Shown here in pieces: positions 1 to 9,185 of a stretch of 45,378 nucleotides of DNA (the stretch's first letter is position 1; each line of letters opens with the position of its first letter). Under the pieces are notes generated by a model. It did not search any database. It worked only from the letters and a program-made list of their open reading frames with translations, and had not been told where the DNA came from. The translations under genes and the position numbers were made by a program. This DNA comes from SAR86 cluster bacterium AG-447-A08 (GTDB lineage Bacteria > Pseudomonadota > Gammaproteobacteria > Magnimaribacterales > Magnimaribacteraceae): positions 1-45,378 of the forward strand of contig QCQA01000010.1 of NCBI GenBank assembly GCA_003212335.1, read 5' to 3'.

Positions 1-557
1 AGCTAGACATAGCTATATCTTACTTTTCTGGAACCACCAGAGAACCAAGATTGATTCCAAGTGGAAGTATAGACAAACCCCTGATTCCTTATTACGAGAC
101 AATTGATCAGTTTGGTGTAGAACTTCTTTATTTAATAGGAAGTTTAGCAATAAAAGTAGAAGCAATTTCAAGAGCTGGGCAAGGCGACAGATTTTCAGCC
201 GCAACTTATGGTTTTGAATATACTCAGGTAGGTATTTTTGATAGCAGAATTGATCTAGGTTGGATATTTGAGGGGAATCATGATGATCGATTAAAGAGTT
301 CTCCAACTGTGCTTGGGACCAGACTAAGTTTTAATGACGAGCTTGATACTCAAATCCTATCTGGTTTCATCTGGAATGATGTTAGCAAAGAGCTGGGATT
401 TCTTTTGGAATCTTCAAGAAGAGTTGGCGAGTGTTGTTTGATCGCTCTAGAGGGTGTTTATTTTGAAGATACAGATGAGGATAACAATGAGCCTAAATTA
501 TTCGAAGCTTTCAGGGAGGATGATTTCTTCAAAATTGAATTTACTTATTATCTATAA
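1..557 (+). CDS. C-terminal part of a probable outer-membrane beta-barrel protein (5' end outside window)
   Basis: The reading frame is open from the window's left edge (first full codon at base 3) to the TAA at 555-557, so the start lies upstream. The TTG at 51 is only the first start-like codon, not a convincing start. About 185 residues are visible. They alternate polar and hydrophobic residues in strand-like stretches, such as the segment ending in DLGWIFEG, separated by acidic turns, and the protein ends in an aromatic-rich FTYYL typical of barrel C-termini. It stops 2 bases before the RND exporter gene, so the two are probably cotranscribed. The barrel could give the exporter an outer-membrane path; that is inference from position. 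I do not recognise the family, and a non-barrel beta-rich protein cannot be excluded. Confidence 0.6.
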   Translation, partial: LDIAISYFSGTTREPRLIPSGSIDKPLIPYYETIDQFGVELLYLIGSLAIKVEAISRAGQGDRFSAATYGFEYTQVGIFDSRIDLGWIFEGNHDDRLKSSPTVLGTRLSFNDELDTQILSGFIWNDVSKELGFLLESSRRVGECCLIALEGVYFEDTDEDNNEPKLFEAFREDDFFKIEFTYYL

Positions 558-559
558 AC

Positions 560-2863
560 ATGCAATTCTTTAATAAAAAATATCTAGCTAACGCAATTAT
601 AAAAAATAGACTGTTGAGTATAGTTGGCAGCCTTTTCTTTATGCTATTTCTTGGGATTGGATCTCAATATTTAACATTTGATCCCGACCTAGAATCATTT
701 TTTCCTGAGAACCATCCTGCTACGCAGCTAAATAACGAAATTGATGAAACTTTTATTCCTACCGATAACATAATTATTGCAATAGATGGAAGAGGAACAT
801 CTATCTTTAAAAAGAGGACGCTTGACCTTATAGAGAGGCTCACAGAACTATCTTGGACAATTCCTCATTCAGTTAGGGTTGATAGCCTTACTAATTTTTC
901 ATATGTTCGATCTGAGGCAGATGATCTGCTTGTGGAACCCTTCATAGAGAATGCTCTAAGCCTATCAGATGGCTACATAGAAGAAAGAAGCAAAATCGTA
1001 GAAACCCAAGATGCAATCTTTGGATCAATAATATCCAAAGATAAAGAAACCACCGTAATCAGCATTGTCATTGATCCTCCAGGTGAGGACCAGGCAGCGA
1101 GATTAACTGAAACAATCGAACATATTTTAAATTTCTTGGAACTAGAATTACCTAAATACCAAGAATTAGATATAAGACTGCTTGGTAATCCCTACCAAGA
1201 ATACATCAGCCCAAGACTCGTTCAGACAGAAATGCCCTACATTTTGCCATTGATGATTATTTTAATTTTTTTATCAGTATTTTTCTTGCTAAGGAGTACA
1301 TATGCAGTCTTCGCGACTTTAGGTGTTGTTATTTGTTCTGTAGTGGCAAACTTTGGATCAATAGGTTGGATAGGCAATTCACTTAATCAAATGATTATTA
1401 CTTATCCTATCTTAGTTATTACTCTGGCTCTAGCAGATTGCGTTCACTTATTTACTATCTACTTTCAAGAAAGAGCAAAAAAAGTAAATAGTCGTAATGC
1501 CATGATAAGAAGTCTTGAACTAAACCTTCAACCTTTATTTCTAACAACCATAACTACCTGCATAGGTTTCTTATCTTTCAATGTTTTAGAAATAGAGCCG
1601 TTGAGAAATTTAGGTAATGGCATAGCAATAGGAGTTGGGCTCGCGTTTATTTTTACAATATTCCTTATAGCTCCTCTCACCTCTTACTTCGATATCTCTC
1701 CACCTAAGACGATCTCAGGACAAACTGCTATAGCAAATAAAATTGCAAAATTCAGCTTAAAAAATGGCAAAAAGTTAATCTGGATAGTCCCCGCCATCTC
1801 TCTTATCTTAATTTGCCTGATTCCTCTGAACAGTTTGGATGAAAACCCCACGCAAATGTACAGTGACAGATTTACTTCTTTTGCGCCTGACACAATATGG
1901 CTAGATGAAAGAATGGGGGTTACGTTTCCGGTCAGCTTCAAGGCAACATCACCAACTGGCAATGTATCCAGCCCCATGTTTCTGAATCAAATTGATGAAT
2001 TTACAGAATGGCTGGAAGGACTTGATGAGGTTAACCATGTTACTTCTCTTGCAACAACCATGAAAACCTTAAATCGCAGTATGCATGGAGATGATGATAG
2101 TTGGAAAATTATTCCAGAAAATGAAGATTTGGCCTCACAATATTTATTCTTCTATGAGATGTCTTTACCACTGGGCCTTGATCTTAATAGCTCAATAAGC
2201 CAAGACAGAGGCACAATCAAAATAGCCAGCTCACTGAAAGACATGAGCTCAAAAGAATATCTGAGTTTCAGTGAGAAAGTTGACGACTATCTCATAAAAA
2301 ATAATCTACTGGATACAATTTCCCCGCCAGCTGGATTTAGAGTCGTTTTTACTTTTATAAATGAAGTCATTGTTAGTAACCTCCTTATTGGAGTGTTGCT
2401 AGGCTTGATATTAATCACGTTCATATTGGGTTTGTTCTATAGATCATTTGTTTTTGGAATTATTTCTTCATTTCCGAATATACTTCCTATAGGGACAGCT
2501 TTTGGAATTTGGGCACTAGTGAACGGAAATGTAGGGTTCATGGTTGCTGTAGGAATGGGATCAACATTAGGCATAATTGTAGATTTCACAGTACATTTAT
2601 TGAGTAAATATGATCTAGCTAGAACTGAACTTCAAAAGAGTCCAGAAGAGTCAATTATCTACTCATTTGAAGCAGTGGGATTTCCCTTAATTATAATGAC
2701 CGTAGTTCTAAGTATAGGATTTCTTGCATTAACTTTAGTAAGCTTTAAACCTTTGGGAGATTTTGCCAGATTCTCCTCAATTGCATTCGTGACTGCCCTA
2801 TTTATAGACTTCTTTTTATTTCCTCAATTGCTTGTAAGGTTTGATAAGAGAAAACTTAATTAG
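560..2863 (+). CDS. RND-superfamily (MMPL / HAE3-like) exporter
   Basis: This 767-residue inner-membrane transporter has the two-fold RND layout. There is one TM near residues 18-38, a periplasmic domain to about 220, and a TM bundle at about 223-375. The second half repeats this, with a TM near 403-422, a periplasmic domain to about 600, and a bundle at about 602-760. TM4 and its counterpart carry matching charged signatures, LALADCVHLF and GIIVDFTVHLL. The Asp/His pair corresponds to the proton-relay position in HAE3/MMPL proteins. Family members move hydrophobic compounds such as lipids, sterols or hopanoids, driven by the proton motive force. No membrane-fusion protein gene is adjacent, as usual for the HAE3 branch. 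The start ATG follows the upstream stop by 2 bases. The 3' end overlaps the convergent MFS gene by 4 bases. The substrate is unknown. Confidence 0.88.
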   Translation: MQFFNKKYLANAIIKNRLLSIVGSLFFMLFLGIGSQYLTFDPDLESFFPENHPATQLNNEIDETFIPTDNIIIAIDGRGTSIFKKRTLDLIERLTELSWTIPHSVRVDSLTNFSYVRSEADDLLVEPFIENALSLSDGYIEERSKIVETQDAIFGSIISKDKETTVISIVIDPPGEDQAARLTETIEHILNFLELELPKYQELDIRLLGNPYQEYISPRLVQTEMPYILPLMIILIFLSVFFLLRSTYAVFATLGVVICSVVANFGSIGWIGNSLNQMIITYPILVITLALADCVHLFTIYFQERAKKVNSRNAMIRSLELNLQPLFLTTITTCIGFLSFNVLEIEPLRNLGNGIAIGVGLAFIFTIFLIAPLTSYFDISPPKTISGQTAIANKIAKFSLKNGKKLIWIVPAISLILICLIPLNSLDENPTQMYSDRFTSFAPDTIWLDERMGVTFPVSFKATSPTGNVSSPMFLNQIDEFTEWLEGLDEVNHVTSLATTMKTLNRSMHGDDDSWKIIPENEDLASQYLFFYEMSLPLGLDLNSSISQDRGTIKIASSLKDMSSKEYLSFSEKVDDYLIKNNLLDTISPPAGFRVVFTFINEVIVSNLLIGVLLGLILITFILGLFYRSFVFGIISSFPNILPIGTAFGIWALVNGNVGFMVAVGMGSTLGIIVDFTVHLLSKYDLARTELQKSPEESIIYSFEAVGFPLIIMTVVLSIGFLALTLVSFKPLGDFARFSSIAFVTALFIDFFLFPQLLVRFDKRKLN

Positions 2864-4095
2864 TCTCTCGTAAGGTAATAACCTGTTACCCAACAAGGAA
2901 TCAATGTAATGGCTGCAAAGGTAAAGGCGAAAGCATAATCTCCTGTTCCTAAGACTGAGGGAGCAATATTATTACCAATTAGCATTGAGATATTGCCAAA
3001 TCCCATAAAAATTCCAAAATTTGTTGCGCTGGTTTGAGTTACGCAAAGCGCCATCAATACTGAGAATATAAGCACTGACCATCCAGCATCTACAGCGTCA
3101 ACTCCAATCAACACGGCAGAAGTGAAAAAACTAGATGTATCGGGAGTAAAAGAGCTGGCAGCTAAATAAACAACAGCTTGACCTGTTACAAAAAGAAGAA
3201 GTAAAAAACGTTTTTTAAAGTAAAGAGTCAGTAAGCCTGCAGAAAGACCAATGAGTCCTCCTAACCACATTCCGTAAGGTCTCATAGAACCAATTTCTTC
3301 TCCAGTCCATCCAAGCTCGCTGATGTAAAACGCATTATAAATAACGTCAAAAATACCATATCCAATATTCGCAAAAAGCATGAAAATCATTGCAGCAAGA
3401 GCACTTTTATTGAAAAGACTCTCCCGGATACCAGAAAATAATTCATATAAAGTAAGGCGATTCTTGTAAAGCTTAGTTTCAAACCCTGCTTTATAGTCTA
3501 GTTCTTTAGAAAAAATAGGAAGGATAAGAACAAACGACATTGTTAAGATCAATAAGGCAAATCCTTCATTAACCCCATAACCATAGAAGATATAAGTTGC
3601 AGTGGCCATTCCGGCACCTCTGCCAAGAGTCTTACTCCCCCACATGAAACCATTTGCTTTAGCTAGTTGATCTTCTCGCAAACTATCTGCGGCTAAGGCA
3701 TCAATAGCAATATCTGATATGGCAACAAAGGTGTTATGAGCTGTTAACAGAGCGATTAAAACTAAATTAACCGCATTAACATCTATAAAGACCAAAGGGA
3801 AAAGAGCTAAGATCATCATTAATTGGCTGATCAAAACCCAAAACCTTCTTCTTCCGAACCTATTGATAGTAAAAGTATCAATGATAGGACCCATAAAAAC
3901 TTTCAGGGTCCAAGGAATCATTGTTATTGAAAGTAATAAAGAGATATCACTGACAGAACTGCCAGTAGATACAAGGAAAGTGGTTAATGCAAAAAGAGTT
4001 CCTCCAGACAGACCTTGAGATAAATAAACAGCGCTCAGACTGCTGATATGCCAAAAACTGCCTTCACTAAGAAGTCGAGATCTAATTAATTCCAT
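2860..4095 (-). CDS. MFS transporter, AmpG/PAT-like
   Basis: This 411-residue protein has about 12 hydrophobic segments. The N-terminus reads VYLSQGLSGGTLFAL, followed by a stretch with PWTLKVFMGPIIDTF and GRRRFW. That matches the PAT branch of the major facilitator superfamily (AmpG muropeptide permease, acetyl-CoA transporter); the GRRR loop between TM2 and TM3 and the later SDIAIDALAADSL resemble AmpG's QDIAIDA motif. AmpG imports anhydro-muropeptides, but similar carriers move other solutes, so a cell-wall-recycling role is not assigned. It is the last gene of the leftward queG operon, 10 bases after the LLM oxidoreductase gene, and it converges on the RND gene. A siderophore or small-metabolite carrier is the main alternative. 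Confidence 0.8.
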   Translation of the reverse strand: MELIRSRLLSEGSFWHISSLSAVYLSQGLSGGTLFALTTFLVSTGSSVSDISLLLSITMIPWTLKVFMGPIIDTFTINRFGRRRFWVLISQLMMILALFPLVFIDVNAVNLVLIALLTAHNTFVAISDIAIDALAADSLREDQLAKANGFMWGSKTLGRGAGMATATYIFYGYGVNEGFALLILTMSFVLILPIFSKELDYKAGFETKLYKNRLTLYELFSGIRESLFNKSALAAMIFMLFANIGYGIFDVIYNAFYISELGWTGEEIGSMRPYGMWLGGLIGLSAGLLTLYFKKRFLLLLFVTGQAVVYLAASSFTPDTSSFFTSAVLIGVDAVDAGWSVLIFSVLMALCVTQTSATNFGIFMGFGNISMLIGNNIAPSVLGTGDYAFAFTFAAITLIPCWVTGYYLTRD

Positions 4096-4105
4096 TTAAT
4101 TTAGA

Positions 4106-5092
4106 TTAATTGATTGAGAAAGATTGGTTGATTAAATCATAAGATCTGACTCTGGAGGAAAAAGGTTCGCAGATTGTAATAATTTTCAGTTCTTCTGGAT
4201 TGACTCGATCCAGTAATGGTTGAAGTTTCTGCCTTACCGTCTGAGGAGATCCTACAAAAGTCCGATTGTCGTTTGTGCCAACAAGGTCGCCGTTTATAGA
4301 AGACTTGGCTTCGGCCAATGTAGGAAATGCACCAAATATACCCTTTTGAGAATTCTGTCTCCATGCCGCAGCACTTAAAGAGAGCTCTTCCGCCTCTTTG
4401 TCTGTATCAGCACAAATTGAGAACACGCCAACACTGATTTTTGGTTCATCTGAAAATATTGATGGTTGAAAATTGTCTCTATACACTTCAGCTAGATCAA
4501 TACAGGACGGATCAATAAAATAAGCTAAAGACATTGGCAAGCCAAAGTGCGCAGCGTATTCAGCTCCTTGCCTTGAAGACACTAGTAACCAGACCTCGGG
4601 CAACTCGCCTAAGCCAGGCGTAACGTTTACAGACTCAAAAGATTCTGTAGAAGAAACACTGCCTTCGAGAAAAGATTTCAAATCATTCATTTTAGTCGCA
4701 AAAAATTCTGGTCCAGTAGTTTTTGATCCATAAGCCAAAGCTCCAGCTTGATAAGCATCACTTCCAGGAGCTCTACCAAGACCGAGATCAATCCTGTTTG
4801 GAAATAAAGATTCCAATAATCTGAAATTTTCGGCCACTTTGTAAGGGCTGTAGTGCATTAGCATCACTCCACCTGATCCCACTCTAATGGATTCAGTCTG
4901 AGCTGCGAGACTCGGAATAAGAATCTCCGGTGAGCAGCCGGCAAAGGATGTTGATCCATGGTGTTCTGCCAACCAAAAGCGATTTAAGCCTAATGAATCG
5001 CTATATTTTGCGAGATCTCTTGTCTCTTTTATAGCCTCATCAGCATTTGAATTGGAGAAGATTGGAGATTGATCAACTACACTTATTTTCAT
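4106..5092 (-). CDS. LLM-class (luciferase-like) flavin-dependent monooxygenase, MsnO8-type
   Basis: This 328-residue TIM-barrel flavoenzyme belongs to the bacterial-luciferase-like family. Visible signatures are DQSPI near the N-terminus, the segment RFWLAEHHG (residues about 38-46), IRVGSGGVML, and FPNRIDLGLGRAPG, which together mark the MsnO8/LuxA-like branch. Such enzymes use reduced FMN, supplied by a separate reductase, and O2 to oxidise small organic substrates. No flavin reductase gene is adjacent. The ATG overlaps the stop of the upstream CrtC-like gene in an ATGA arrangement, so translation is probably coupled. The substrate is unknown; pairing with a lipocalin-like isomerase/hydratase relative and an MFS carrier suggests a small lipophilic or secondary metabolite. 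Confidence 0.88.
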   Translation of the reverse strand: MKISVVDQSPIFSNSNADEAIKETRDLAKYSDSLGLNRFWLAEHHGSTSFAGCSPEILIPSLAAQTESIRVGSGGVMLMHYSPYKVAENFRLLESLFPNRIDLGLGRAPGSDAYQAGALAYGSKTTGPEFFATKMNDLKSFLEGSVSSTESFESVNVTPGLGELPEVWLLVSSRQGAEYAAHFGLPMSLAYFIDPSCIDLAEVYRDNFQPSIFSDEPKISVGVFSICADTDKEAEELSLSAAAWRQNSQKGIFGAFPTLAEAKSSINGDLVGTNDNRTFVGSPQTVRQKLQPLLDRVNPEELKIITICEPFSSRVRSYDLINQSFSIN

Positions 5093-6102
5093 GGTCCAAT
5101 AGGCTTCCCATCTATAACCTGATCTAAATATTCTGACATTCCATATCCCACAATCCCCTTGTAGGTATACTCTGTCATCCCTTCCGTTATCCTTGTAACT
5201 AAGCTTTCACCTTCAGGTGTATTTCTCCTGTTTCTCAAAGGAATTAAAGATAGGACCCTTCCTTTTACTTCGTATTCATCTTCATCTGTTTTGGCCCATG
5301 CTATAAAAGTTTTCTGGAAGTGATCATCATCATATTGAGTTTCAATCTTGCAATCCTTAACGGTTTCGTACTTTCCATCTTTGAGTACGATACCCCCTCG
5401 CCTTTCAGAATCTTCACTTTGATGCACAATGCTAAACATAAATCCTATTTCGTCATTAATGTTAATTGTTAGCCATCTATACCACTCAATAGCCTGCCAG
5501 TATCTTGGACCCCAGCTTTTGTCTCTTAGACCAAGTCCATCAACAGACCATTCTTCACCATCGATCTTAATAGTTCCTTTACCCGCCGTATGTTGTTCGT
5601 AATGAGCTTTAGAAAAACTCTTTTCTGGGTCTCTCTCTAAGGGCTTCCCGTCTGTTCTTACTGCCTGACCTCCGAACATAGGAGAAATGCCACTTATATT
5701 TATATCTGCTTCACATTCAACTCTTGGGTTTTCTTTAAAAGCCTTACTAGGATTCAACATGTCTTTAGGATTTTCCAATAACAATATCTTCCCTTTATAT
5801 TGAACCCTCAAAGACTTAAAGGGCTCTATGACTTCGAATTTCATTCCGCCTGCATCAAAAACATCATTTGTTGATATTTCGGGCCTTCCAAACATAAAAC
5901 CTATTCTTCCATCAGGAAGATAGATGCAGCATGTCATCTCAGCATATCCTTCATTTGGTCTATTACCCAATCTAAACCAACCGCCCATCTGTTTATTGTG
6001 ATCAAAGACATTGAAGTACATACTTTCGTTATAATTAGAGGCTTCATCAGGCTCATGATTGTATTCATCTTGTGGTTCTAGCTTTATTTCAATTTCACTC
6101 AT
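5089..6102 (-). CDS. CrtC/lipocalin-like protein (DUF7064/DUF7065-like)
   Basis: This 337-residue protein has no signal peptide or TM segment. It is rich in beta-strand with many Trp/Tyr residues. The segment GLGLRDKSWGPRYW (about residues 190-203), followed by WYRWLTI, matches the RDxSWGxR signature I associate with proteins related to hydroxyneurosporene synthase (CrtC) and AttH, which have a double calycin fold. Known relatives hydrate or isomerise terpenoid or steroid-like substrates; many in this branch have no assigned activity. It lies between queG (8-base overlap upstream) and the LLM monooxygenase (4-base overlap downstream). An actual carotenoid role is not supported, because no carotenoid genes are visible. 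The family name is from memory and should be checked by profile search. Confidence 0.65.
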   Translation of the reverse strand: MSEIEIKLEPQDEYNHEPDEASNYNESMYFNVFDHNKQMGGWFRLGNRPNEGYAEMTCCIYLPDGRIGFMFGRPEISTNDVFDAGGMKFEVIEPFKSLRVQYKGKILLLENPKDMLNPSKAFKENPRVECEADINISGISPMFGGQAVRTDGKPLERDPEKSFSKAHYEQHTAGKGTIKIDGEEWSVDGLGLRDKSWGPRYWQAIEWYRWLTININDEIGFMFSIVHQSEDSERRGGIVLKDGKYETVKDCKIETQYDDDHFQKTFIAWAKTDEDEYEVKGRVLSLIPLRNRRNTPEGESLVTRITEGMTEYTYKGIVGYGMSEYLDQVIDGKPIGP

Positions 6103-7171
6103 AAGATTTCCTTTCTTGTTCTTTTATCGCCCAGTTTACATGCTCTTTCACTATCGCTGAAGGAAAGTCTTTTCTAGTATTCAAATTTTTAATTATGACT
6201 TCTGAGAAATTTGCATTACCTAATGCTATAGCTATATTTCGTAACCAACACTCATAACCAGCCCTTCTGATAGGAGATCCTTCTGTCTTTTTTAGAAACT
6301 CTTTTTCAGTCCACTTGAATAATTCACAAAGATCTATGTCATCTAGTTTGTGTCTAGGCAGAAATTCTTTTTCGTCGGTATATTGAGTAAATTTATTCCA
6401 AGGACAGAAAATTTGGCAGTCATCGCAACCGAATATTCTATTTCCAATCATTCTTCTGAGCTCTTCTGGTATAGAGCCTTTATACTCAATAGTTAGGTAG
6501 GAAATACATTTCCTAGCATCTAATTCGTTAGGTCCTACAAATGCGTCTGTAGGGCATATATCTATACATGAAGTACAAGTACCGCAGTGGCTTTTGGAAT
6601 TTGGACTATCTATAGGCAAGTCTAGATCAGTATAGATTTCACCGAGAAAAAAATAAGATCCAGAACTCTTATTTAACAACAGTGTATTCTTTCCAATCCA
6701 GCCAAGACCCGCCTTTTGAGCAATTGCCTTCTCTAACACGGGTGCGCTGTCTACGAATACTCTATTGGAATTAGGAGAGTGATCTTGAATTTTTTTTGCA
6801 AATTGCTTCAACCTTGATCGCATCAACTTATGATAATCTCGTCCCCTTGCATAACCAGAAACAAATGCTCTGTCTGTCTTCTCCAAAAGTTCTTTTCCAT
6901 TATAGTTTTCAGGAAGGTAATTCATCGTTACAGATATAATTCTCTTAGTGCCTTGATGTAATTGGTCAGGGAATTCTCTCTTAGAATTATTCCTCTGTAG
7001 ATATTTCATTTCGCCTTGATAGCCATTCTCTAGCCATTTATCTAAATATCTCTGATCTTCAGAAAGATTGATATCTGTTATACCTACAGAACTAAAACCA
7101 AACTCTTTGGCCCAAGTCTTAATTTGACCTGCTAAATCATGTTCAATATTTTTTATATCTAAATAATTCAT
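6095..7171 (-). CDS. queG: Epoxyqueuosine reductase QueG
   Basis: QueG reduces epoxyqueuosine to queuosine in tRNA anticodons, using cobalamin and iron-sulfur clusters in the cytoplasm. At 358 residues it is near family length. Two ferredoxin-type clusters are visible: CGTCTSCIDICP (about residues 195-206) and GCDDCQIFCPWN (about 247-258). Before them, VFVDSAPVLEKAIAQKAG carries the conserved Asp, and GLGWIGKNTLLL follows. In most gammaproteobacteria queG is divergent from nnr-tsaE, exactly as here (63-base gap). It is the first gene of a four-gene leftward operon whose other members have no known link to queuosine. The start is the ATG at 7171. Confidence 0.96.
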   Translation of the reverse strand: MNYLDIKNIEHDLAGQIKTWAKEFGFSSVGITDINLSEDQRYLDKWLENGYQGEMKYLQRNNSKREFPDQLHQGTKRIISVTMNYLPENYNGKELLEKTDRAFVSGYARGRDYHKLMRSRLKQFAKKIQDHSPNSNRVFVDSAPVLEKAIAQKAGLGWIGKNTLLLNKSSGSYFFLGEIYTDLDLPIDSPNSKSHCGTCTSCIDICPTDAFVGPNELDARKCISYLTIEYKGSIPEELRRMIGNRIFGCDDCQIFCPWNKFTQYTDEKEFLPRHKLDDIDLCELFKWTEKEFLKKTEGSPIRRAGYECWLRNIAIALGNANFSEVIIKNLNTRKDFPSAIVKEHVNWAIKEQERKSYE

Positions 7172-7202
7172 TTTTAAATTAGTAGAGAGTCTATCCTAGA
7201 GA

Positions 7203-7208
7203 TATAAT
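7203..7208 (+). promoter_or_regulatory. Putative -10 box for nnr-tsaE
   Basis: A consensus TATAAT lies 27 bases before the nnr start codon in the 63-base queG/nnr divergent region. No good -35 hexamer is seen at 16-18 bases upstream, so this rests on the -10 and its position. Confidence 0.4.
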
Positions 7209-7234
7209 TTTCATACATAAACTCATATCTTGAA

Positions 7235-8749
7235 ATGAAACTATATACCGCCAATGAAACAAGAAGAATAGATAACCTTGCTATCAAAGAAAAGGAAATC
7301 TCTGGATATTCTCTTATGCAAATGGCTGCAGAATTTTCGTTAGATGTAATCCTAAGAGAGTTTAGTCCAGTTGAGGAATTAATTATTTTCTGCTCTAAAG
7401 GAAAAAACTCTGGAGATGGTTTTCTTTTGGGAAGTTATGCTAAGGAATTTGGTCTGGATGTGACTGTGGTCATGAGTAATGCCGCTAAGGATCTTAAAGG
7501 GGTATCTAATAAGGCATTCAAAGAGATGCAAGACTCAAAAGTAAAAACTATTACTACAAAGTCTGTAGCAAAATTAAAAGTCTCCGATAAAGCAGTGATA
7601 GTAGATGCGTTAATTGGAACAGGTCTTAAAGGTAACTTAAGGAAAAATATAAAAGATTCTATATTGGCTTTAAATAAGCTGGGTTTGAAGTCACCAGTTG
7701 TATCTCTAGATATACCATCTGGCGTTAATCCAGATACAGGAGGTATTAATGATATTTGCGTTTACGCAGATATAACTGCCACTTTTGTAGCACAAAAAAG
7801 AGGTTGTTTCACTTCCACCGGCAAGAAAGTCTCTGGCGAAGTGATTTATTCTGATTTAGAAATTCCAAAAAGGATATTTTCTAAGGTCGCCTCATCGAGT
7901 TGTATTGTTGATTACGAAGAAGCGATTAGCGAGGTTGTTTATCGAGAGCAAGATGCTCACAAAGGAGATTTTGGACACGTCCTTGTCATAGGAGGTGACA
8001 GAGGAATGGGAGGAGCAGGATTGCTGGCTTCAAAGGCTGCAGTACACTCTGGAGCAGGTCTGACTAGTTTAGTTACTAGACCAGAGCATGTCACAGCAAG
8101 CTTAGTATCTTGCCCTGAGGTAATGGCTAAAGGAGTTAATTCAGGTCAAGATTTGGAGGAGTTTTTAACGAAACCAAATGTTATTGCAATAGGTCCAGGG
8201 TTAGGCCAATCCGCTTGGTCTGAGCAAATGATACAGCGAGTTTTTTGGGAGGCCGAAAAAAGAGATGTTTCAGTAATTATGGATGCTGATGCCCTCAATC
8301 TTCTTGCTAAACTGAAACTCTCAAGTAATTTACCAAAAAAACTTATACTCACTCCTCATCCAGGTGAAGCTGCTAGATTGCTGAATACTAGTGTAGGTGT
8401 TATCGAATCAGATAGATTTAGTGCAGCTGCAAAAATTCAGAGTAAGTTTAATGCCACTGTTGTATTGAAGGGTTCTGGAACAATTATTTGTCACAAAAGT
8501 GGTGGAAAGCAAAAATGGGGAATATGCGACTCTGGTAACCCAGGAATGGCCAGTGGTGGAATGGGTGATGTTTTGACTGGAGTCATTGCAGGCTTATTAG
8601 CTCAAGGCTTAACAATAACAGAGGCAGCTGAAGCAGGAGTAGATTTGCATGCTAAGGCCGCCGATCAGTCCTCGTTAGAGCTTGGTGAAGCAGGACTTAC
8701 ATCCAGTGATGTGATAGAACAACTAAGGTACTTACTAAAATATGACTAA
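7235..8749 (+). CDS. nnr: Bifunctional NAD(P)H-hydrate epimerase / ADP-dependent dehydratase
   Basis: This enzyme repairs hydrated NAD(P)H (NADHX/NADPHX). The N-terminal half (about 1-220) is the YjeF_N epimerase, with CSKGKNSGDGFLLGSYA, and LDIPSGVNPDTG near residue 165. The C-terminal half (about 225-504) is the ribokinase-like dehydratase, with HKGDFGHVLVIGGD near 247, DADALNLL, LTPHPGEAARLL, and GNPGMASGGMGDVLTG with the catalytic Asp near 448. The 504-residue length fits the fused E. coli-type protein. It overlaps tsaE by 8 bases. The loop reads NSGDG where NNGGDG or NGGDG is usual; this is a mild variant and function is likely retained. Start ATG at 7235. Confidence 0.96.
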   Translation: MKLYTANETRRIDNLAIKEKEISGYSLMQMAAEFSLDVILREFSPVEELIIFCSKGKNSGDGFLLGSYAKEFGLDVTVVMSNAAKDLKGVSNKAFKEMQDSKVKTITTKSVAKLKVSDKAVIVDALIGTGLKGNLRKNIKDSILALNKLGLKSPVVSLDIPSGVNPDTGGINDICVYADITATFVAQKRGCFTSTGKKVSGEVIYSDLEIPKRIFSKVASSSCIVDYEEAISEVVYREQDAHKGDFGHVLVIGGDRGMGGAGLLASKAAVHSGAGLTSLVTRPEHVTASLVSCPEVMAKGVNSGQDLEEFLTKPNVIAIGPGLGQSAWSEQMIQRVFWEAEKRDVSVIMDADALNLLAKLKLSSNLPKKLILTPHPGEAARLLNTSVGVIESDRFSAAAKIQSKFNATVVLKGSGTIICHKSGGKQKWGICDSGNPGMASGGMGDVLTGVIAGLLAQGLTITEAAEAGVDLHAKAADQSSLELGEAGLTSSDVIEQLRYLLKYD

Positions 8750-9185
8750 AGTTATAGTCACCTCGAATGAGAATGAGACTATGGCGGCTGGAGAAGAGCT
8801 GGCCAAAGATATATTGGATATTCAATCTGATAGATCAATTATCATATTCTTGGAAGGTGAGCTTGGAGCTGGAAAAACAACCTTTACCAAAGGGATTCTG
8901 AAAGGTTTTAATTATGACGAATTGGTCAAAAGTCCTACATATAATCTTGTAGAGATACATGAGACTAAAAGTTTTAGAGTCTTTCACTTTGACTTATATA
9001 GAATTTCTGAAGCGATAGAGCTAGAAGAAATTGGCATAGATGAATACTTAAGTGAATTAAAATCTGTTTCGATCTTCGAATGGCCTAAAAATGGGAAAGC
9101 CACCCTTCCCTCACCTGACTTTCATGTTCAAATTTCTTACAAGAATGTGGATCAAAATAACAAAAGAGAATTATCAATTTCATGA
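8742..9185 (+). CDS. tsaE: tRNA threonylcarbamoyladenosine biosynthesis ATPase TsaE
   Basis: TsaE is the P-loop ATPase that cycles the TsaBD complex making the essential t6A modification at tRNA position 37. The 147-residue protein has Walker A LEGELGAGKTTFTKGIL (about residues 37-53), the switch-like KSPTYNLVE, the HFDLYRI segment and a C-terminal FEWP, all standard for YjeE/TsaE. It overlaps nnr by 8 bases and the metallophosphoesterase by 4 bases (ATGA), giving a coupled three-gene unit. In most gammaproteobacteria tsaE is followed by an amidase gene and mutL; here it is followed by an exported phosphoesterase. Confidence 0.96.
   Translation: MTKVIVTSNENETMAAGEELAKDILDIQSDRSIIIFLEGELGAGKTTFTKGILKGFNYDELVKSPTYNLVEIHETKSFRVFHFDLYRISEAIELEEIGIDEYLSELKSVSIFEWPKNGKATLPSPDFHVQISYKNVDQNNKRELSIS

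Noticed and set aside
5089-6102. Carotenoid hydratase (CrtC) assignment
   Set aside because: Only the general fold signature fits; there are no phytoene synthase or desaturase genes in the window, so a carotenoid role is not claimed.
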